A DNA stretch of 64,000 bases from Candidatus Saccharimonadota bacterium (GTDB lineage: Bacteria; Patescibacteriota; Saccharimonadia; Saccharimonadales; Saccharimonadaceae): the NCBI GenBank assembly GCA_017510445.1, contig JAFWNF010000003.1, positions 62,001-126,000 of the forward strand. Reading direction: 5' to 3'. The position numbers and the translations under genes were made by a program. Numbering within the stretch: the stretch's first letter is position 1; every line of letters begins with the position of its first letter. This document shows, one piece after another, positions 1 through 9,174 of the stretch. Below the pieces are notes generated by a model. That model searched no databases and had not been told where the DNA came from. It worked only from the letters and a program-made list of their open reading frames with translations.

Positions 1-1166
1 AGCCTCTCACTGCTCTCGCTTTCAAAATTGCCACTGACCCATTCGTTGGAAAACTCATTTTCATCCGTGTTTATGCTGGTAAATTAAAATCTGGCGACAC
101 AGTCATGAACGCTACAACCGGCGACAAAGAACGCATCGGTCGTATCGTTCGTATGCACGCTAACGATCGCAAAGATATTACCGAAATCTGCGCTGGTGAT
201 ATCGCCGCTGTCGTTGGTCTCAAAAACTGTACCACCGGTACAACTCTTTGTGATCCATCTCACCCAATTCTTCTCGAATCAATCGAATTCCCAGATCCAC
301 CTGTTTCTATTGCCGTCGAGCCAAAAACCAAAGCCGACCAAGAAAAAATGGGTATCGGTCTCTCGAAAATGGCAGAAGAAGATCCAACTTTCCGCGTTCA
401 CACCGACGAAGAAACTGGCCAAACCATCATTTCAGGTATGGGCGAGCTTCACCTTGAAATCATCATCGACCGCTTGAAACGTGAACATGGTGTTGAAGCT
501 AACACTGGCGCTCCACAAGTTGCCTACCGCGAAACTATTCGTGGCACCGCTGAAGCCCAAGGTAAACACATCAAACAATCCGGTGGTCGTGGCCAATACG
601 GTGACGTCTGGATCAAATTTGAACCAAACGAACCAGGGAAAGGTTTCGAATTCATCGATCAAATCAAAGGCGGTGTCGTTCCTCAGGAATACCGCAAACC
701 GGTTCAAAAAGGTGTCGAAGATACTCTCGCTGGCGGCGTCATCGCTGGTTATCCAGTTGTTGACGTTAAGGCTACTCTCTATGATGGTTCTTACCACGAT
801 GTCGACTCATCAGAGCTCGCCTTCACCCTCGCTGGTAGCTTAGCCACTCGCGAAGGTATCAAGAAAGCTAACCCTGTTCTTCTTGAACCAGTCATGAAAC
901 TCGAAATTACCACCCCTGAAGAATTTATGGGTGACGTAATTGGCGATATCAACTCTCGCCGTGGCCGTATCGACGAAATGGAAGATTTGAACGGTGGCGC
1001 AAAGCTCATCAAGGCTTTCTGTCCACTCGCCAATCTCTTCGGCTATACGTCTGATCTACGTGGTATGTCTCAAGGCCGCGCAGCCTCCTCTATGGAGCTC
1101 TTCGCCTACGAAGAAGTACCACCTAACGTAGCTCAAGAAATCATCGAGAAACGCAACTCGAAATAA
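1..1166 (+). CDS. fusA: Elongation factor G, C-terminal part
   Basis: The gene runs in from the left edge; its reading frame is open from base 3, so the start codon lies outside the window. The visible part begins in domain II ([18 protein letters not shown]) and continues through domains III-V, with HVDLEI-like [14 protein letters not shown] and the domain IV/V segments GGVVPQEY and [10 protein letters not shown] is the GTPase that moves tRNAs and mRNA after peptide bond formation and splits ribosomes with RRF. It lies directly upstream of tuf, the usual str-operon arrangement, but the two are separated by a terminator and tuf has its own promoter. Identity is certain; only the N-terminal GTPase domain is missing because of the window edge. 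Confidence 0.97.
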   Translation, partial: PLTALAFKIATDPFVGKLIFIRVYAGKLKSGDTVMNATTGDKERIGRIVRMHANDRKDITEICAGDIAAVVGLKNCTTGTTLCDPSHPILLESIEFPDPPVSIAVEPKTKADQEKMGIGLSKMAEEDPTFRVHTDEETGQTIISGMGELHLEIIIDRLKREHGVEANTGAPQVAYRETIRGTAEAQGKHIKQSGGRGQYGDVWIKFEPNEPGKGFEFIDQIKGGVVPQEYRKPVQKGVEDTLAGGVIAGYPVVDVKATLYDGSYHDVDSSELAFTLAGSLATREGIKKANPVLLEPVMKLEITTPEEFMGDVIGDINSRRGRIDEMEDLNGGAKLIKAFCPLANLFGYTSDLRGMSQGRAASSMELFAYEEVPPNVAQEIIEKRNSK

Positions 1167-1172
1167 ACAATC

Positions 1173-1202
1173 AAAAAAATCTCCCGAAAGGGAGATTTTT
1201 TT
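1173..1202. terminator. Intrinsic terminator after fusA
   Basis: Perfect stem AATCTCCC/GGGAGATT with a GAAA tetraloop, flanked by A and T runs, so it can work on both strands. On the minus strand it ends the short orphan transcription unit that starts near 1230. Confidence 0.9.
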
Positions 1203-1265
1203 GCTTTTTGACCTAATATCCTCCTTACTATAATTCATTATACCACACTTTACGAAAAAAGTCAA
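1203..1265 (-). promoter_or_regulatory. Minus-strand promoter with Shine-Dalgarno but no gene
   Basis: On the minus strand TTGACT (1260-1265) and TATAAT (1237-1242) are exactly 17 bp apart and are followed by AAGGAGG (about 1218-1224). No ATG/GTG/TTG frame follows before the terminator at 1173-1202. The 34-bp promoter block at 1236-1269 is 33/34 identical to the promoter of the minus-strand gene at 28459-28878. This could be an eroded gene cassette or a source of a ~60-nt RNA. The rest of the fusA-tuf gap up to 1306 shows nothing else. Confidence 0.65.
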
Positions 1266-1306
1266 GCATTTACACTATTTTATCCAAAAAATAAGTATTT
1301 TTCCTC

Positions 1307-1335
1307 TTTACAATCCCCGAAAAATCGTATAAAAT
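1307..1335 (+). promoter_or_regulatory. tuf promoter
   Basis: TTTACA (1307-1312), 17-bp spacer, TAAAAT (1330-1335): a good vegetative promoter giving a leader of about 65 nt before tuf. Confidence 0.75.
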
Positions 1336-1348
1336 AACAAGGTAGAGT

Positions 1349-1379
1349 CTTGAAGCTGGTTTTTTATTAGTGCTTCAAG
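1349..1379 (+). promoter_or_regulatory. tuf 5' leader hairpin
   Basis: CTTGAAGC (1349-1356) and GCTTCAAG (1372-1379) form a perfect 8-bp stem around a T-rich loop. It ends about 16 nt before the AAAGGAG Shine-Dalgarno of tuf. It could tune translation or mRNA stability; no function can be assigned from one copy. Confidence 0.55.
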
Positions 1380-1406
1380 TCATTAATAAAATTAAAAGGA
1401 GAATGA

Positions 1407-2591
1407 ATGGCAAATTTTGACCGTTCCAAACCACATATCAACGTCGGTACTATGGGCCACGTTGACCACGGTAAAACTACCCTCACTGCTGCAATCACTG
1501 CAGTTCTAGCAAAGAAACTTCCTTCCGAAGTTAACAAACCAGTAGCTTACGATCAGATCGACAACGCTCCAGAAGAGAAAGCTCGCGGTATCACCATCGC
1601 AACTTCTCACCAAGAGTACGAATCTGAAAAACGTCACTACGCTCACGTCGACATGCCAGGTCACGCCGACTACATTAAAAACATGATCACCGGTGCTGCT
1701 CAGGTTGATGGTGCTATCCTCGTCGTTGTTGCTAACGATGGTCCACTTCCACAGACCCGTGAACACGTTCTCTTGGCTCACCAAGTTAACGTGCCAAAAA
1801 TCATTGTTTTCTTGAACAAAATGGATCTCGCTGATCCTGAGCTCGTCGAGCTCGTTGAAATGGACGTTCGCGAACTTCTTAACAAATATGGTTTCGATGG
1901 CGACAACGCCCCAATCATCAAAGGTTCTGCAACCAAAGCTCTCGAAGGCGATCCAGAAGCTGAACAAGCTATTATGGATCTCGTTCACGCTATGGACGAA
2001 TACTTCGATATCCCAGAACACGATCTCGACAAACCATTCCTCATGCCAATCGAAGACGTCTTCTCAATCAAAGGTCGTGGTACAGTTGCTACCGGCCGTA
2101 TCGAGCAAGGTGTTGTTAAACTCAACGACGAAGTTGAAATCGTTGGTCTTAAAGAAACTCAAAAATCCGTCGTTACCGGTATCGAAGCCTTCCACAAAAC
2201 TCTCGATCAAGGTCAAGCTGGCGATAACGCCGGTCTTCTCCTCCGCGGTATCGAACGCGATCAAATCGAACGTGGTCAAGTTATTGCAGCCCCAGGCTCA
2301 ATCACCCCACACACCGAATTTGAAGCTCAAGTTTACATCTTGAAGAAAGAAGAAGGTGGCCGCCACACTCCATTCTCAAAGGGTTACAAGCCACAATTCT
2401 ACTTCCGCACCACTGACGTTACCGGCGAAGTTGAACTTCCAGCCGACAAAGAGATCGTCATGCCTGGTGACCAAGTTACCTTCAATGTTAAACTCTTGGC
2501 TCCAGTTGCTATGAACAACAACGACCGCTTCGCTATCCGTGAAGGTGGTAAAACTGTTGGTTCTGGTGTTATTACCAAAGTTATCAAGTAA
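1407..2591 (+). CDS. tuf: Elongation factor Tu
   Basis: A 394-residue EF-Tu, full length for the family. The GTP-binding motifs are GHVDHGKTT (near residue 18), [12 protein letters not shown] (switch II, near 79) and NKMDL (near 134), followed by beta-barrel domains 2 and 3. It delivers aminoacyl-tRNA to the ribosomal A site. In switch II the residue after Asp is Met rather than the usual Cys (DMPGH for DCPGH). The start is supported by AAAAGGAG seven bases upstream of ATG. It has its own promoter and a leader hairpin, and ends in an intrinsic terminator, so it is monocistronic. Confidence 0.98.
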   Translation: MANFDRSKPHINVGTMGHVDHGKTTLTAAITAVLAKKLPSEVNKPVAYDQIDNAPEEKARGITIATSHQEYESEKRHYAHVDMPGHADYIKNMITGAAQVDGAILVVVANDGPLPQTREHVLLAHQVNVPKIIVFLNKMDLADPELVELVEMDVRELLNKYGFDGDNAPIIKGSATKALEGDPEAEQAIMDLVHAMDEYFDIPEHDLDKPFLMPIEDVFSIKGRGTVATGRIEQGVVKLNDEVEIVGLKETQKSVVTGIEAFHKTLDQGQAGDNAGLLLRGIERDQIERGQVIAAPGSITPHTEFEAQVYILKKEEGGRHTPFSKGYKPQFYFRTTDVTGEVELPADKEIVMPGDQVTFNVKLLAPVAMNNNDRFAIREGGKTVGSGVITKVIK

Positions 2592-2609
2592 TTTGATTCT
2601 TATAACTTC

Positions 2610-2635
2610 AAAAAGTCCCCGAAAGGGGATTTTTT
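2610..2635 (+). terminator. tuf terminator
   Basis: Stem AGTCCCC/GGGGATT with GAAA loop followed by a T run. Confidence 0.9.
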
Positions 2636-2636
2636 G

Positions 2637-2665
2637 TTGATTTTCTAGCAAAATTATGTTAAAAT
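2637..2665 (+). promoter_or_regulatory. Promoter of the 2743 gene
   Basis: TTGATT (2637-2642), 17-bp spacer, TAAAAT (2660-2665). The leader of about 70 nt carries a GGGGGT Shine-Dalgarno and a small GGT/ACC hairpin followed by a T run. Confidence 0.65.
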
Positions 2666-2742
2666 AAACAAATCCGTGCAAAAATCTTACAATTTGTTCG
2701 GTAGGACCTTAAATTTTTTGTTCCAAAAAGGGGGTAATTATT

Positions 2743-3972
2743 TTGGAAGGTCAGGAAAAAGGCAATTTCATAGTCCGTATTTTACGCGCTTTGCTAAGCC
2801 ACGTCTACGTCCTAATTATAGCTGGTGGACAGGGGACAAGGCTGTTTCCGCTTAGTCATGACGGTTGTCCTAAGCAGTTCTGTCATATTGATAAAAACAG
2901 AACCTTTATTCAGGCAACAATCAAACGTTTTATCGACCTTGGTATTAAACCGCAGCACGTGATTATCATCGTAACTAACGATAACCAGCTAAGGCTCGCA
3001 AAGAAACAATGTATCCCGCTTGGCATCATTTCAGAAAATATTCTGAAAATTGACCCAGGTTATGGATATGCCGGCGCAATGATTAAGGGAGCTGAATTCA
3101 TCAAAGAGCTTGATGAGGAAGCAGTAATTATCAATACTCCCGCCGATCAGTATATTGTGCCCGATGAGAGCTTTAATGAAGCGATCAATAATGCACTTGA
3201 ATCAGCGCAGGCTGGAAATCCGACTATTCTTGGCGTGAAGGTTAACGATCTTGTCACCTTCACTGGTTGCGGACACGCTCTGTATCACGCACCAGACAAT
3301 GAGGACGACGAACAACCGACATATACCGTTCACAGCTTTGTCGAAAAACCTGATAAGGATTATGCAACTATGCTAATGCGTAAAGGTTGCTCAGCGTGCA
3401 ATACTGGTATCAATGTCTGGAGCGTGTCAACTATTTTAGGCATAGATGTCGACCCTATGGGGCTCGGCACAGACACTCTGATGGACAAGCTAAAAGAAAA
3501 CAGTCGTCTTCAAGTGGCAATCGGAACTTTCCCATGGTATGATTGCGGAACGCTGAAATCGTTATACGATATCAGCGCAAAAACCCCAAACCATGAGAAT
3601 GCGAATCTCGGTAAGGGAATTATCGAGAGAACAGATTGCCGTGACAGTCTTTTCTATTCCATCGAAGGAGTCACATTACGCGCAACCAACATCAGGGATA
3701 CAGCCATCATTATCAATAATATTGATGACCGAATCGTTATCGCCGTAGTCGAGCTTTCAGACAGCCAGAAGGTCAAAGAACTAGCCGAAAAATACAAGGA
3801 GCATAAAGAACTTCTTGTTAACGACTTTGCCGTCAGCGCACGTAATAATGAAATCATGCGCTCCGACTATTCAGGCGAAATTCGTGTCGGATTCGTAGGC
3901 GTAGATGGTTGCATTGTCTACTCTCACAAAAACCCGGATGGTACTATCGAAATTGCCATCTCAAAACAGTAA
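2743..3972 (+). CDS. Mannose-1-phosphate guanylyltransferase-like nucleotidyltransferase
   Basis: A 409-residue sugar nucleotidyltransferase. The signature GGQGTRLFPLS...PKQF near residue 27 is that of GDP-mannose pyrophosphorylases, which join mannose-1-phosphate and GTP to give GDP-mannose. Other family motifs are FVEKPD, NTGINVWS and a WYDCGT stretch corresponding to the usual W-x-D-x-G. No isomerase domain follows. About 20 residues (rich in basic and hydrophobic residues) precede the catalytic domain. The start is TTG at 2743 behind GGGGGTAATTAT; no in-frame ATG suits better. It is a single-gene cassette with its own promoter and terminator. Sugar specificity (mannose or another hexose) is inferred from the family. 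Confidence 0.8.
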   Translation: MEGQEKGNFIVRILRALLSHVYVLIIAGGQGTRLFPLSHDGCPKQFCHIDKNRTFIQATIKRFIDLGIKPQHVIIIVTNDNQLRLAKKQCIPLGIISENILKIDPGYGYAGAMIKGAEFIKELDEEAVIINTPADQYIVPDESFNEAINNALESAQAGNPTILGVKVNDLVTFTGCGHALYHAPDNEDDEQPTYTVHSFVEKPDKDYATMLMRKGCSACNTGINVWSVSTILGIDVDPMGLGTDTLMDKLKENSRLQVAIGTFPWYDCGTLKSLYDISAKTPNHENANLGKGIIERTDCRDSLFYSIEGVTLRATNIRDTAIIINNIDDRIVIAVVELSDSQKVKELAEKYKEHKELLVNDFAVSARNNEIMRSDYSGEIRVGFVGVDGCIVYSHKNPDGTIEIAISKQ

Positions 3973-3981
3973 TAATGGAAC

Positions 3982-4013
3982 AAAAATCCTCCTCATCTCG
4001 AGGAGGATTTTTT
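3982..4013. terminator. Bidirectional terminator
   Basis: AAATCCTCCT/AGGAGGATTT stem with T runs on both strands. It serves the 2743 gene (plus) and the phosphopantetheinyl transferase (minus), which converge here. Confidence 0.9.
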
Positions 4014-4557
4014 ATCCTTTAAATCGAACCAGATTCCTCATTTTTAGCTCTTCGCCTTTACGATTTGTCACCGAAAGGCAATAATTTCCAATCCAAAAAC
4101 TCGTCACATTATAACGACGTTTGCGACGAAAAGCATTTTTTAGACTTTGCACGTTCAAAAGTCCGCTCCCAATCATTTTGAGAATCGACCTTTTTTCCGC
4201 CCACTTAATTGCCAAAAACCCAACTGGGTCATCTGACTTTAACAGCTCTTTTTGTTCTTTATCGCTCAACCACGTTCTATATTCTTTTTCATTAAATCCA
4301 TTTTTCATCATATCGCGATGTTCCGTATCGATTCCTACCTCATTATCAGAAATCGCCACTGCGCAAAGATTTCCATAATGCGAAATGTTGAAATAAACTA
4401 AGTTGCCTTTCAAAAACGGTTTTCCATGTTCATTAAAAATGATATCGTCATCCGAGAAACTAATATTAAAATCTTCCTTCAAAACTTTTCGGAGCATATT
4501 CCACGAAAATTCATGATCGCTTCCTTCACCTGAATCTCCATAATAAACTTTTAACAT
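4012..4557 (-). CDS. 4'-phosphopantetheinyl transferase (Sfp type)
   Basis: A protein of about 181 residues with the Sfp-family landmarks FNISHYG, VGIDTEH (Mg-binding Asp and Glu) and KWAEKRSILKMIGSGL. The family moves phosphopantetheine from CoA to a serine of a carrier protein. In Sfp enzymes the last motif is W-x-x-K-E-[AS]; here it is W-A-E-K-R-S, so the usual metal-binding Glu is Arg and a Glu sits two residues earlier. Activity is therefore uncertain. I chose ATG at 4557, behind AAAGGAG, rather than a start 9 codons upstream. No carrier protein or synthase lies nearby in the window. Confidence 0.8.
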   Translation of the reverse strand: MLKVYYGDSGEGSDHEFSWNMLRKVLKEDFNISFSDDDIIFNEHGKPFLKGNLVYFNISHYGNLCAVAISDNEVGIDTEHRDMMKNGFNEKEYRTWLSDKEQKELLKSDDPVGFLAIKWAEKRSILKMIGSGLLNVQSLKNAFRRKRRYNVTSFWIGNYCLSVTNRKGEELKMRNLVRFKG

Positions 4558-4621
4558 TTTTTCTCCTTTAGAATTTCTACACAAAAATCCTTATTTAAAT
4601 TATAGCACATTATTCTTATGT

Positions 4622-4633
4622 TAAAATATAATT
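4622..4633 (+). promoter_or_regulatory. Leaderless -10 box of gpsA
   Basis: TG-T-TAAAAT with the -10 hexamer at 4622-4627 and exactly 6 bp before ATG. No Shine-Dalgarno fits, so transcription probably starts at the initiation codon. Confidence 0.6.
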
Positions 4634-5440
4634 ATGAAAATAACGATTATTGGCGCTGGCGCGTTCGGCACCGCTCTCGCTTCAATTCTCGAAGAAAATG
4701 GCAATGAAATTTCTTTTTTTGACCCTTATAAATTTCCAGACATTTCTTTAATCAGCGCGCTCGAATCTTCCGAAACAATCATCTTCTCCGCTCCCTCAAA
4801 TACCCTAAAAAATACGCTAAAATCCTTGCCCGAGGAAGCAAAAAATCTTCCTTTTATCAACGCCTCAAAAGGTTTTCTATCAAACGAACCTTTTTTAGGT
4901 CTTAAAAAATTCTCTATTATTTCCGGCCCTTCTTTCTCTAAAGACATCAAAGCTAAAAAAACAACTACCTTGACCGCAACAGATTTTTTCACAAAAAAGC
5001 TTTTCGAAACTCCTTGGCTCAAAATCGAGATTTCTCACGACAAAAAGGGAATTCTTCTCTGCGGGACTCTAAAAAACATCTTCGCAATCTATTCTGGCTC
5101 AAGAAATATCAAACCCGCAACAAAAGAATTCCGCGATTTTCTTATCGAGTCGATCCATGAAATGAAAGAAATTTTGAAAGCCAACGGTTGCGACGAAAAT
5201 ACCGCCGAGCTCGCCTGTGGTTTTAAAGACCTCGCTCTCACTACCTCCTCCGAAAACTCCAGAAATTATCGCCTCGGCAAACGTTTAACAGGGGATAACG
5301 CTGATTCAAGCGCGCTCGATTCTTCCGAAACAATCGAAGGCCTTTCCGCTCTAAAATCCCTCAAAACCTCCGGTCTCATAATCCCCAAAAACCTCCCCAT
5401 CCTCGAAGAAACCCTCACCCTCTGCAAACCACTTCTCTAA
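4634..5440 (+). CDS. gpsA: Glycerol-3-phosphate dehydrogenase, short form
   Basis: A 268-residue NAD(P)-dependent dehydrogenase that interconverts dihydroxyacetone phosphate and sn-glycerol-3-phosphate for phospholipid synthesis. The N-terminal Rossmann motif is GAGAFGTALA. GPSFSKDI, CGTLKNIFAI (catalytic Lys) and a C-terminal DLALTTSSENSRN segment match the family. It is about 60 residues shorter than typical GpsA (about 330), mainly in loops, which fits a reduced genome. It is preceded by an extended -10 box placed for a leaderless mRNA and followed within 22 bp by the helicase gene. Confidence 0.85.
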   Translation: MKITIIGAGAFGTALASILEENGNEISFFDPYKFPDISLISALESSETIIFSAPSNTLKNTLKSLPEEAKNLPFINASKGFLSNEPFLGLKKFSIISGPSFSKDIKAKKTTTLTATDFFTKKLFETPWLKIEISHDKKGILLCGTLKNIFAIYSGSRNIKPATKEFRDFLIESIHEMKEILKANGCDENTAELACGFKDLALTTSSENSRNYRLGKRLTGDNADSSALDSSETIEGLSALKSLKTSGLIIPKNLPILEETLTLCKPLL

Positions 5441-5449
5441 ACCACATGC

Positions 5450-5461
5450 TATAATATTCCC
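5450..5461 (+). promoter_or_regulatory. Leaderless -10 box of the helicase gene
   Basis: Extended -10 TGCTATAAT (hexamer 5450-5455) followed by 6 bp and ATG at 5462. No good -35 or Shine-Dalgarno is visible. Confidence 0.65.
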
Positions 5462-8400
5462 ATGGGAATCGAACTAAATGAAGAACAAAAGCAAGCTGTA
5501 GAATATCTTGAAGGGCCGCTTTTGGTACTAGCTGGTCCAGGCACCGGCAAAACCCAGCTTTTATCAAAAAAAGTCGCTTATATCCTAGAAAATACTGATA
5601 CCAATCCTGAAAACATTCTCTGTATTACCTTTACTGAATCTGGCGCCTCAAATATGCGCGAACGCTTAAATTCCATCATCGGTAAAGCTTCGGCCAAGAT
5701 TAACATTAATACCTACCACGCCTTTGGTCGCGAAATCCTAGCTTCTTATAATAATTACTCCGACAAACCAGGCCGTCGTTTCGACGAGCCAATCGACGAT
5801 GTCACAAAATTCAAAATTATCAAAAATCTTCAAGGCGCGCTCGCACCTTCCGACATTTTAAGAGGTGATAACCCTGCCGATATCGCCGACACCATCAATT
5901 CCGCCAAATCCGCCGGCCTCACCGCCAAAGATCTTGAAATTATCGCCGAAAAAAATCTCGAAGATAGCGAAGTTTTAAGCAGTGTAATCTCTAATTTCCT
6001 GGAGAATCTCACACCGCGCACGCTTCATCCAAACCTCGAAGAAGTATATGAGCCAATCTACGAAGTTCTAAAAAGTCACAAAAAGGACGACTTTATCTTA
6101 AAAAACGTTTCAAGAAACATCGAAGATATCGCTAAAGACCTCGAAAAAGCTTTAGATGCAGCAAAAACGGTCAACAAAATAAGTCCATTAACTGCCTGGA
6201 AAGATTCCTATTTTGAAAAAGACGGCAAAGGACGATATCGCCTAAAAGACCGCGTTGCCAACAAAAAACTTTTATCTCTCGCCCACATCATGGCTGATTA
6301 TCAAGATTATCTCGAGAAAAACTCTCTCATCGATTTCGCTGACATGATTGAAGAAGCAATCAACGCTCTCAAAAATGACGATGGTTTTCGTCTCACTCTC
6401 TCAGAAAAATACCAGTTTATCCTCCTTGACGAGTTTCAGGACACAAACCCCCAAGAATTTGAAATTATTAAACTCCTAACAGATTACGAGAACCCGGTCG
6501 TGATGGCCGTAGGCGACGACGATCAGGCGATTTTCGAATTTCAAGGTGCCAGTGCCTCGAGCCTCAAGAATTTCAAAAATCACTACAATGCCAAAGTTAT
6601 CAATCTTATTCATAACTACCGTTCGACTCAAGAAATCCTCGATTTTTCTCGCAAAATCATCGATGAAGTAGATGATAGCTTCGTCAAAACCGAACCAGAA
6701 CTAAATCTCAATAAATCTCTAATTTCTCACCTCGATAAATCTGAAAAGTTTGGCATTTCTCGTCATGAATTTATCTCTAGCGATGCAGAATATTATTGGA
6801 TTGCAGACGAAATCTCAAAGCTAATCAAATCTGGCGTTCCGCAAAAAGAAATTGCCATCATCGCGCCAAAACACAAATATATCACCCCAATTCTGCCATA
6901 TCTAAAAGAACACCCGGAAATCAATATCGCCTACGAAAAACGCGAAAATCTTTTTGAAAACGAATATATCCACCAAATACTCACCATTGCACGTTTTCTT
7001 GCAAATACAGCCGCCGAAAAAAACACAGCAAGCTTACTTCTTGAAGTCTTAAGTTTTGACTTCTGGGAAATCGACCCGTACACAGCAATTAAAGCCGTCG
7101 AAAACGCCAAAAAAGATCATAAATCCGGCTTAGATTATCTAATGGAATCCGAGGATGAAAAACTCAAAAACATCGGCGCCTTCCTCTCTAGCCTAGCCCT
7201 AAAATCACTTAATCTACCCCTTGAATTTGTCCTCGATTGTTTGATCGGCACTGCAAAAATCAAAGACACCGAATTCCGTTCCAACTTCCTCGATTTCTAT
7301 ACCAAAAATGAATCCGAAGCCGTAGCCTTTGAAATTTACGAAGCACTCCATGTTTTGAAAGAAAAACTAAAATCTCATCTTAAAGTTGAATCACCAAAGC
7401 TTACCGACTTGATCGAATTTATCGATGATTATGAGCTCGCGAAAGCTCCTCTCACGAACACTAGCCCTTATAAAGACGCCGAAGATTCCGTCCAGGTTCT
7501 CTCTGCCCACAAAGCCAAAGGTCTCGAGTTTTCACACGTCTTTCTCATTGCTGCCGACGATATGGCCTGGGGTAAAGGCAAAGGGAATAACAACATGCTT
7601 TCTCTTCCTAAAAACCTCACCTTTATTCGCCACACCGGCGCTACTGACAGTGAGCGCATCCGCCTCCTTTTCGTTGCCACCACTCGTGCCAAAACAAATC
7701 TCATAATCACAAACTCTACCAAAGATTTCTCTGGTAAAAGTCCGAAGCGTCTCGAATATCTATCTGAATTCATAGATGAAAACGGCAAAATTATTTCCCC
7801 ATATCTTCCGCACGACAGCCAAACCGTTATCAGCCACCAAGACGATATCTCTGGTCATCAAATTCGTACTAATCTTCACACCAGCTGGACCTCAAAATAC
7901 CTCCATCTCACGCCAAACCTTTATGAAATCATTAAAAAACGTACCGACAGCCTCCGTCTTTCCGCTACCCATCTTAGCACTTTTGTCGATATCGTTTACG
8001 CCGGTCCACTCAGCTTTTATCAGACCTATCTCTTAAAAGCTCCAGGCGAACCAACTACGGTTAGTCTAGAGTATGGTAGCTTGATTCACGAGATCTTTGA
8101 AAAAATCACCAAAGAGGGGATTACGGACAGCGAAGCAATTGAACTATACACCGCCGAAGCCAAAAAAACCGCACTTCCACCTGAAGATATCGAGGAACTA
8201 TTAGAACGCGGCAAGCACGCTCTCGAGATATCACTTAAAGCTTTCGGAAGAATCATCCGCGCTGGCAAAGCAGAGGTCGATTTCTATCCAGAGCATCTTG
8301 CTTATAACGATATCCCTATTACCGGCAAAATCGACCACATCACAATCGATAAAGAGAAAAAAACTATTGAAGTCTACGATTTCAAAACCGGCGTCTATCA

Positions 8401-8743
8401 CTCCACCAAAAACTGGTGGGGAAACGCCTCTCTTCTCCGTTATATGCTCCAACTCAATTTCTATAAACTCCTTTTAAATGCGTCACCGACTTACCGCAAT
8501 TACACCGTCACAAACGGCCATATCCTCTTCGTAAATCCAGACAAAGACGACGAAGTTTATGACAAAGTTTACGAATACAGTGACAAAGACTTCGAAACCT
8601 TCAAAAAGCTTTTATCTTCCGTATTCTTCCATATCAAAAACCTCGACTTCTTAAACGAAGATTCGCCACTCCACATCGAACCAGATGTTGATAAAAATCA
8701 TAAAGACATCAAAGAATTCATCAATTTGCTTATTACACAATAA
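5462..8743 (+). CDS. UvrD/PcrA-type helicase fused to RecB-like nuclease
   Basis: A 1093-residue superfamily 1 DNA helicase. Helicase motifs appear in order: Walker A GPGTGKT (near residue 24), Walker B LLDEFQDTNP (near 320), AVGDDDQAIFEFQGA (motif III), SAHKAKGLEF (near 680, motif V) and LLFVATTRAK (motif VI). The C-terminal third carries GKIDHI and VYDFKTG, the PD-(D/E)XK nuclease signature of RecB/AddB-type proteins. The combination suggests DNA end processing or recombinational repair in a single polypeptide. It stands alone with a leaderless-type promoter; no AddA, RecC or RecD partner is in the window. Substrate and polarity cannot be told from sequence. Confidence 0.88.
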   Translation: MGIELNEEQKQAVEYLEGPLLVLAGPGTGKTQLLSKKVAYILENTDTNPENILCITFTESGASNMRERLNSIIGKASAKININTYHAFGREILASYNNYSDKPGRRFDEPIDDVTKFKIIKNLQGALAPSDILRGDNPADIADTINSAKSAGLTAKDLEIIAEKNLEDSEVLSSVISNFLENLTPRTLHPNLEEVYEPIYEVLKSHKKDDFILKNVSRNIEDIAKDLEKALDAAKTVNKISPLTAWKDSYFEKDGKGRYRLKDRVANKKLLSLAHIMADYQDYLEKNSLIDFADMIEEAINALKNDDGFRLTLSEKYQFILLDEFQDTNPQEFEIIKLLTDYENPVVMAVGDDDQAIFEFQGASASSLKNFKNHYNAKVINLIHNYRSTQEILDFSRKIIDEVDDSFVKTEPELNLNKSLISHLDKSEKFGISRHEFISSDAEYYWIADEISKLIKSGVPQKEIAIIAPKHKYITPILPYLKEHPEINIAYEKRENLFENEYIHQILTIARFLANTAAEKNTASLLLEVLSFDFWEIDPYTAIKAVENAKKDHKSGLDYLMESEDEKLKNIGAFLSSLALKSLNLPLEFVLDCLIGTAKIKDTEFRSNFLDFYTKNESEAVAFEIYEALHVLKEKLKSHLKVESPKLTDLIEFIDDYELAKAPLTNTSPYKDAEDSVQVLSAHKAKGLEFSHVFLIAADDMAWGKGKGNNNMLSLPKNLTFIRHTGATDSERIRLLFVATTRAKTNLIITNSTKDFSGKSPKRLEYLSEFIDENGKIISPYLPHDSQTVISHQDDISGHQIRTNLHTSWTSKYLHLTPNLYEIIKKRTDSLRLSATHLSTFVDIVYAGPLSFYQTYLLKAPGEPTTVSLEYGSLIHEIFEKITKEGITDSEAIELYTAEAKKTALPPEDIEELLERGKHALEISLKAFGRIIRAGKAEVDFYPEHLAYNDIPITGKIDHITIDKEKKTIEVYDFKTGVYHSTKNWWGNASLLRYMLQLNFYKLLLNASPTYRNYTVTNGHILFVNPDKDDEVYDKVYEYSDKDFETFKKLLSSVFFHIKNLDFLNEDSPLHIEPDVDKNHKDIKEFINLLITQ

Positions 8744-8754
8744 AAAGCTTAAGA

Positions 8755-8783
8755 TTGCAAATTAGACCACTTTAGATTATAAT
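8755..8783 (+). promoter_or_regulatory. Promoter of the zinc-finger small protein
   Basis: TTGCAA (8755-8760), 17-bp spacer, TATAAT (8778-8783). The leader of ~80 nt contains AAAGGAGC-GTG opening a four-codon frame (to TAG at about 8834) and a GACTA/TAGTC hairpin. Confidence 0.65.
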
Positions 8784-8870
8784 TTTTTCGTCAGCATTTT
8801 GCTTGCACGTTAGAAAGGAGCGTGAGGAGCGACTAGTCTAGTCAAAATTCTCATGAAAGGTGGTGATAGA

Positions 8871-9059
8871 ATGACATGGACTTGCCATAAATGTGGAAAG
8901 ATTTTCACAAATGAGCTCGACTACCAGAGACATAATTGCAACTACTGGGAAAGAGACACCAGAAAATGCCCCCACTGCAACGGCACTGGCGTAATCACCG
9001 GCGGTATATTCGAACCCAATCGCACTTGCCCTTACTGCCACGGTTCTGGCAGAGGTTAA
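8871..9059 (+). CDS. Small double zinc-binding protein
   Basis: A 62-residue protein of unknown role. The N-terminal half has CHKCGKIF followed by H and C spaced like a C2H2/C2HC zinc finger. The C-terminal half has CPHCNGTG and CPYCHGSG, the CxxCxGxG repeat of the DnaJ zinc-binding region. The start is ATG at 8871 with AGGTGGTGA upstream; the ATG at 8853 lies before the Shine-Dalgarno. It is a single-gene cassette with its own promoter and terminator. It might bind nucleic acid or act as a chaperone accessory; neither can be shown. Confidence 0.7.
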   Translation: MTWTCHKCGKIFTNELDYQRHNCNYWERDTRKCPHCNGTGVITGGIFEPNRTCPYCHGSGRG

Positions 9060-9082
9060 TATAAACGCTCCTTTCTTCAAAC

Positions 9083-9107
9083 TGGGGTCCTTCGGGACTC
9101 CTTTTTA
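9083..9107 (+). terminator. Terminator after the zinc-finger gene
   Basis: GGGGTCC-TTCG-GGACTCC hairpin (one G-U pair) followed by TTTTT. Confidence 0.85.
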
Positions 9108-9139
9108 TTGAAAAAAATAGAGAAATATCGTTTTACCTA

Positions 9140-9168
9140 TTGACTTTTTTAATCATTTATGCTATAAT
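9140..9168 (+). promoter_or_regulatory. Promoter of ncRNA candidate
   Basis: TTGACT (9140-9145), 17-bp spacer, TATAAT (9163-9168) with TG-C extension. It is very similar to the promoter at 58194-58222. Confidence 0.8.
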
Positions 9169-9174
9169 TAAAAG

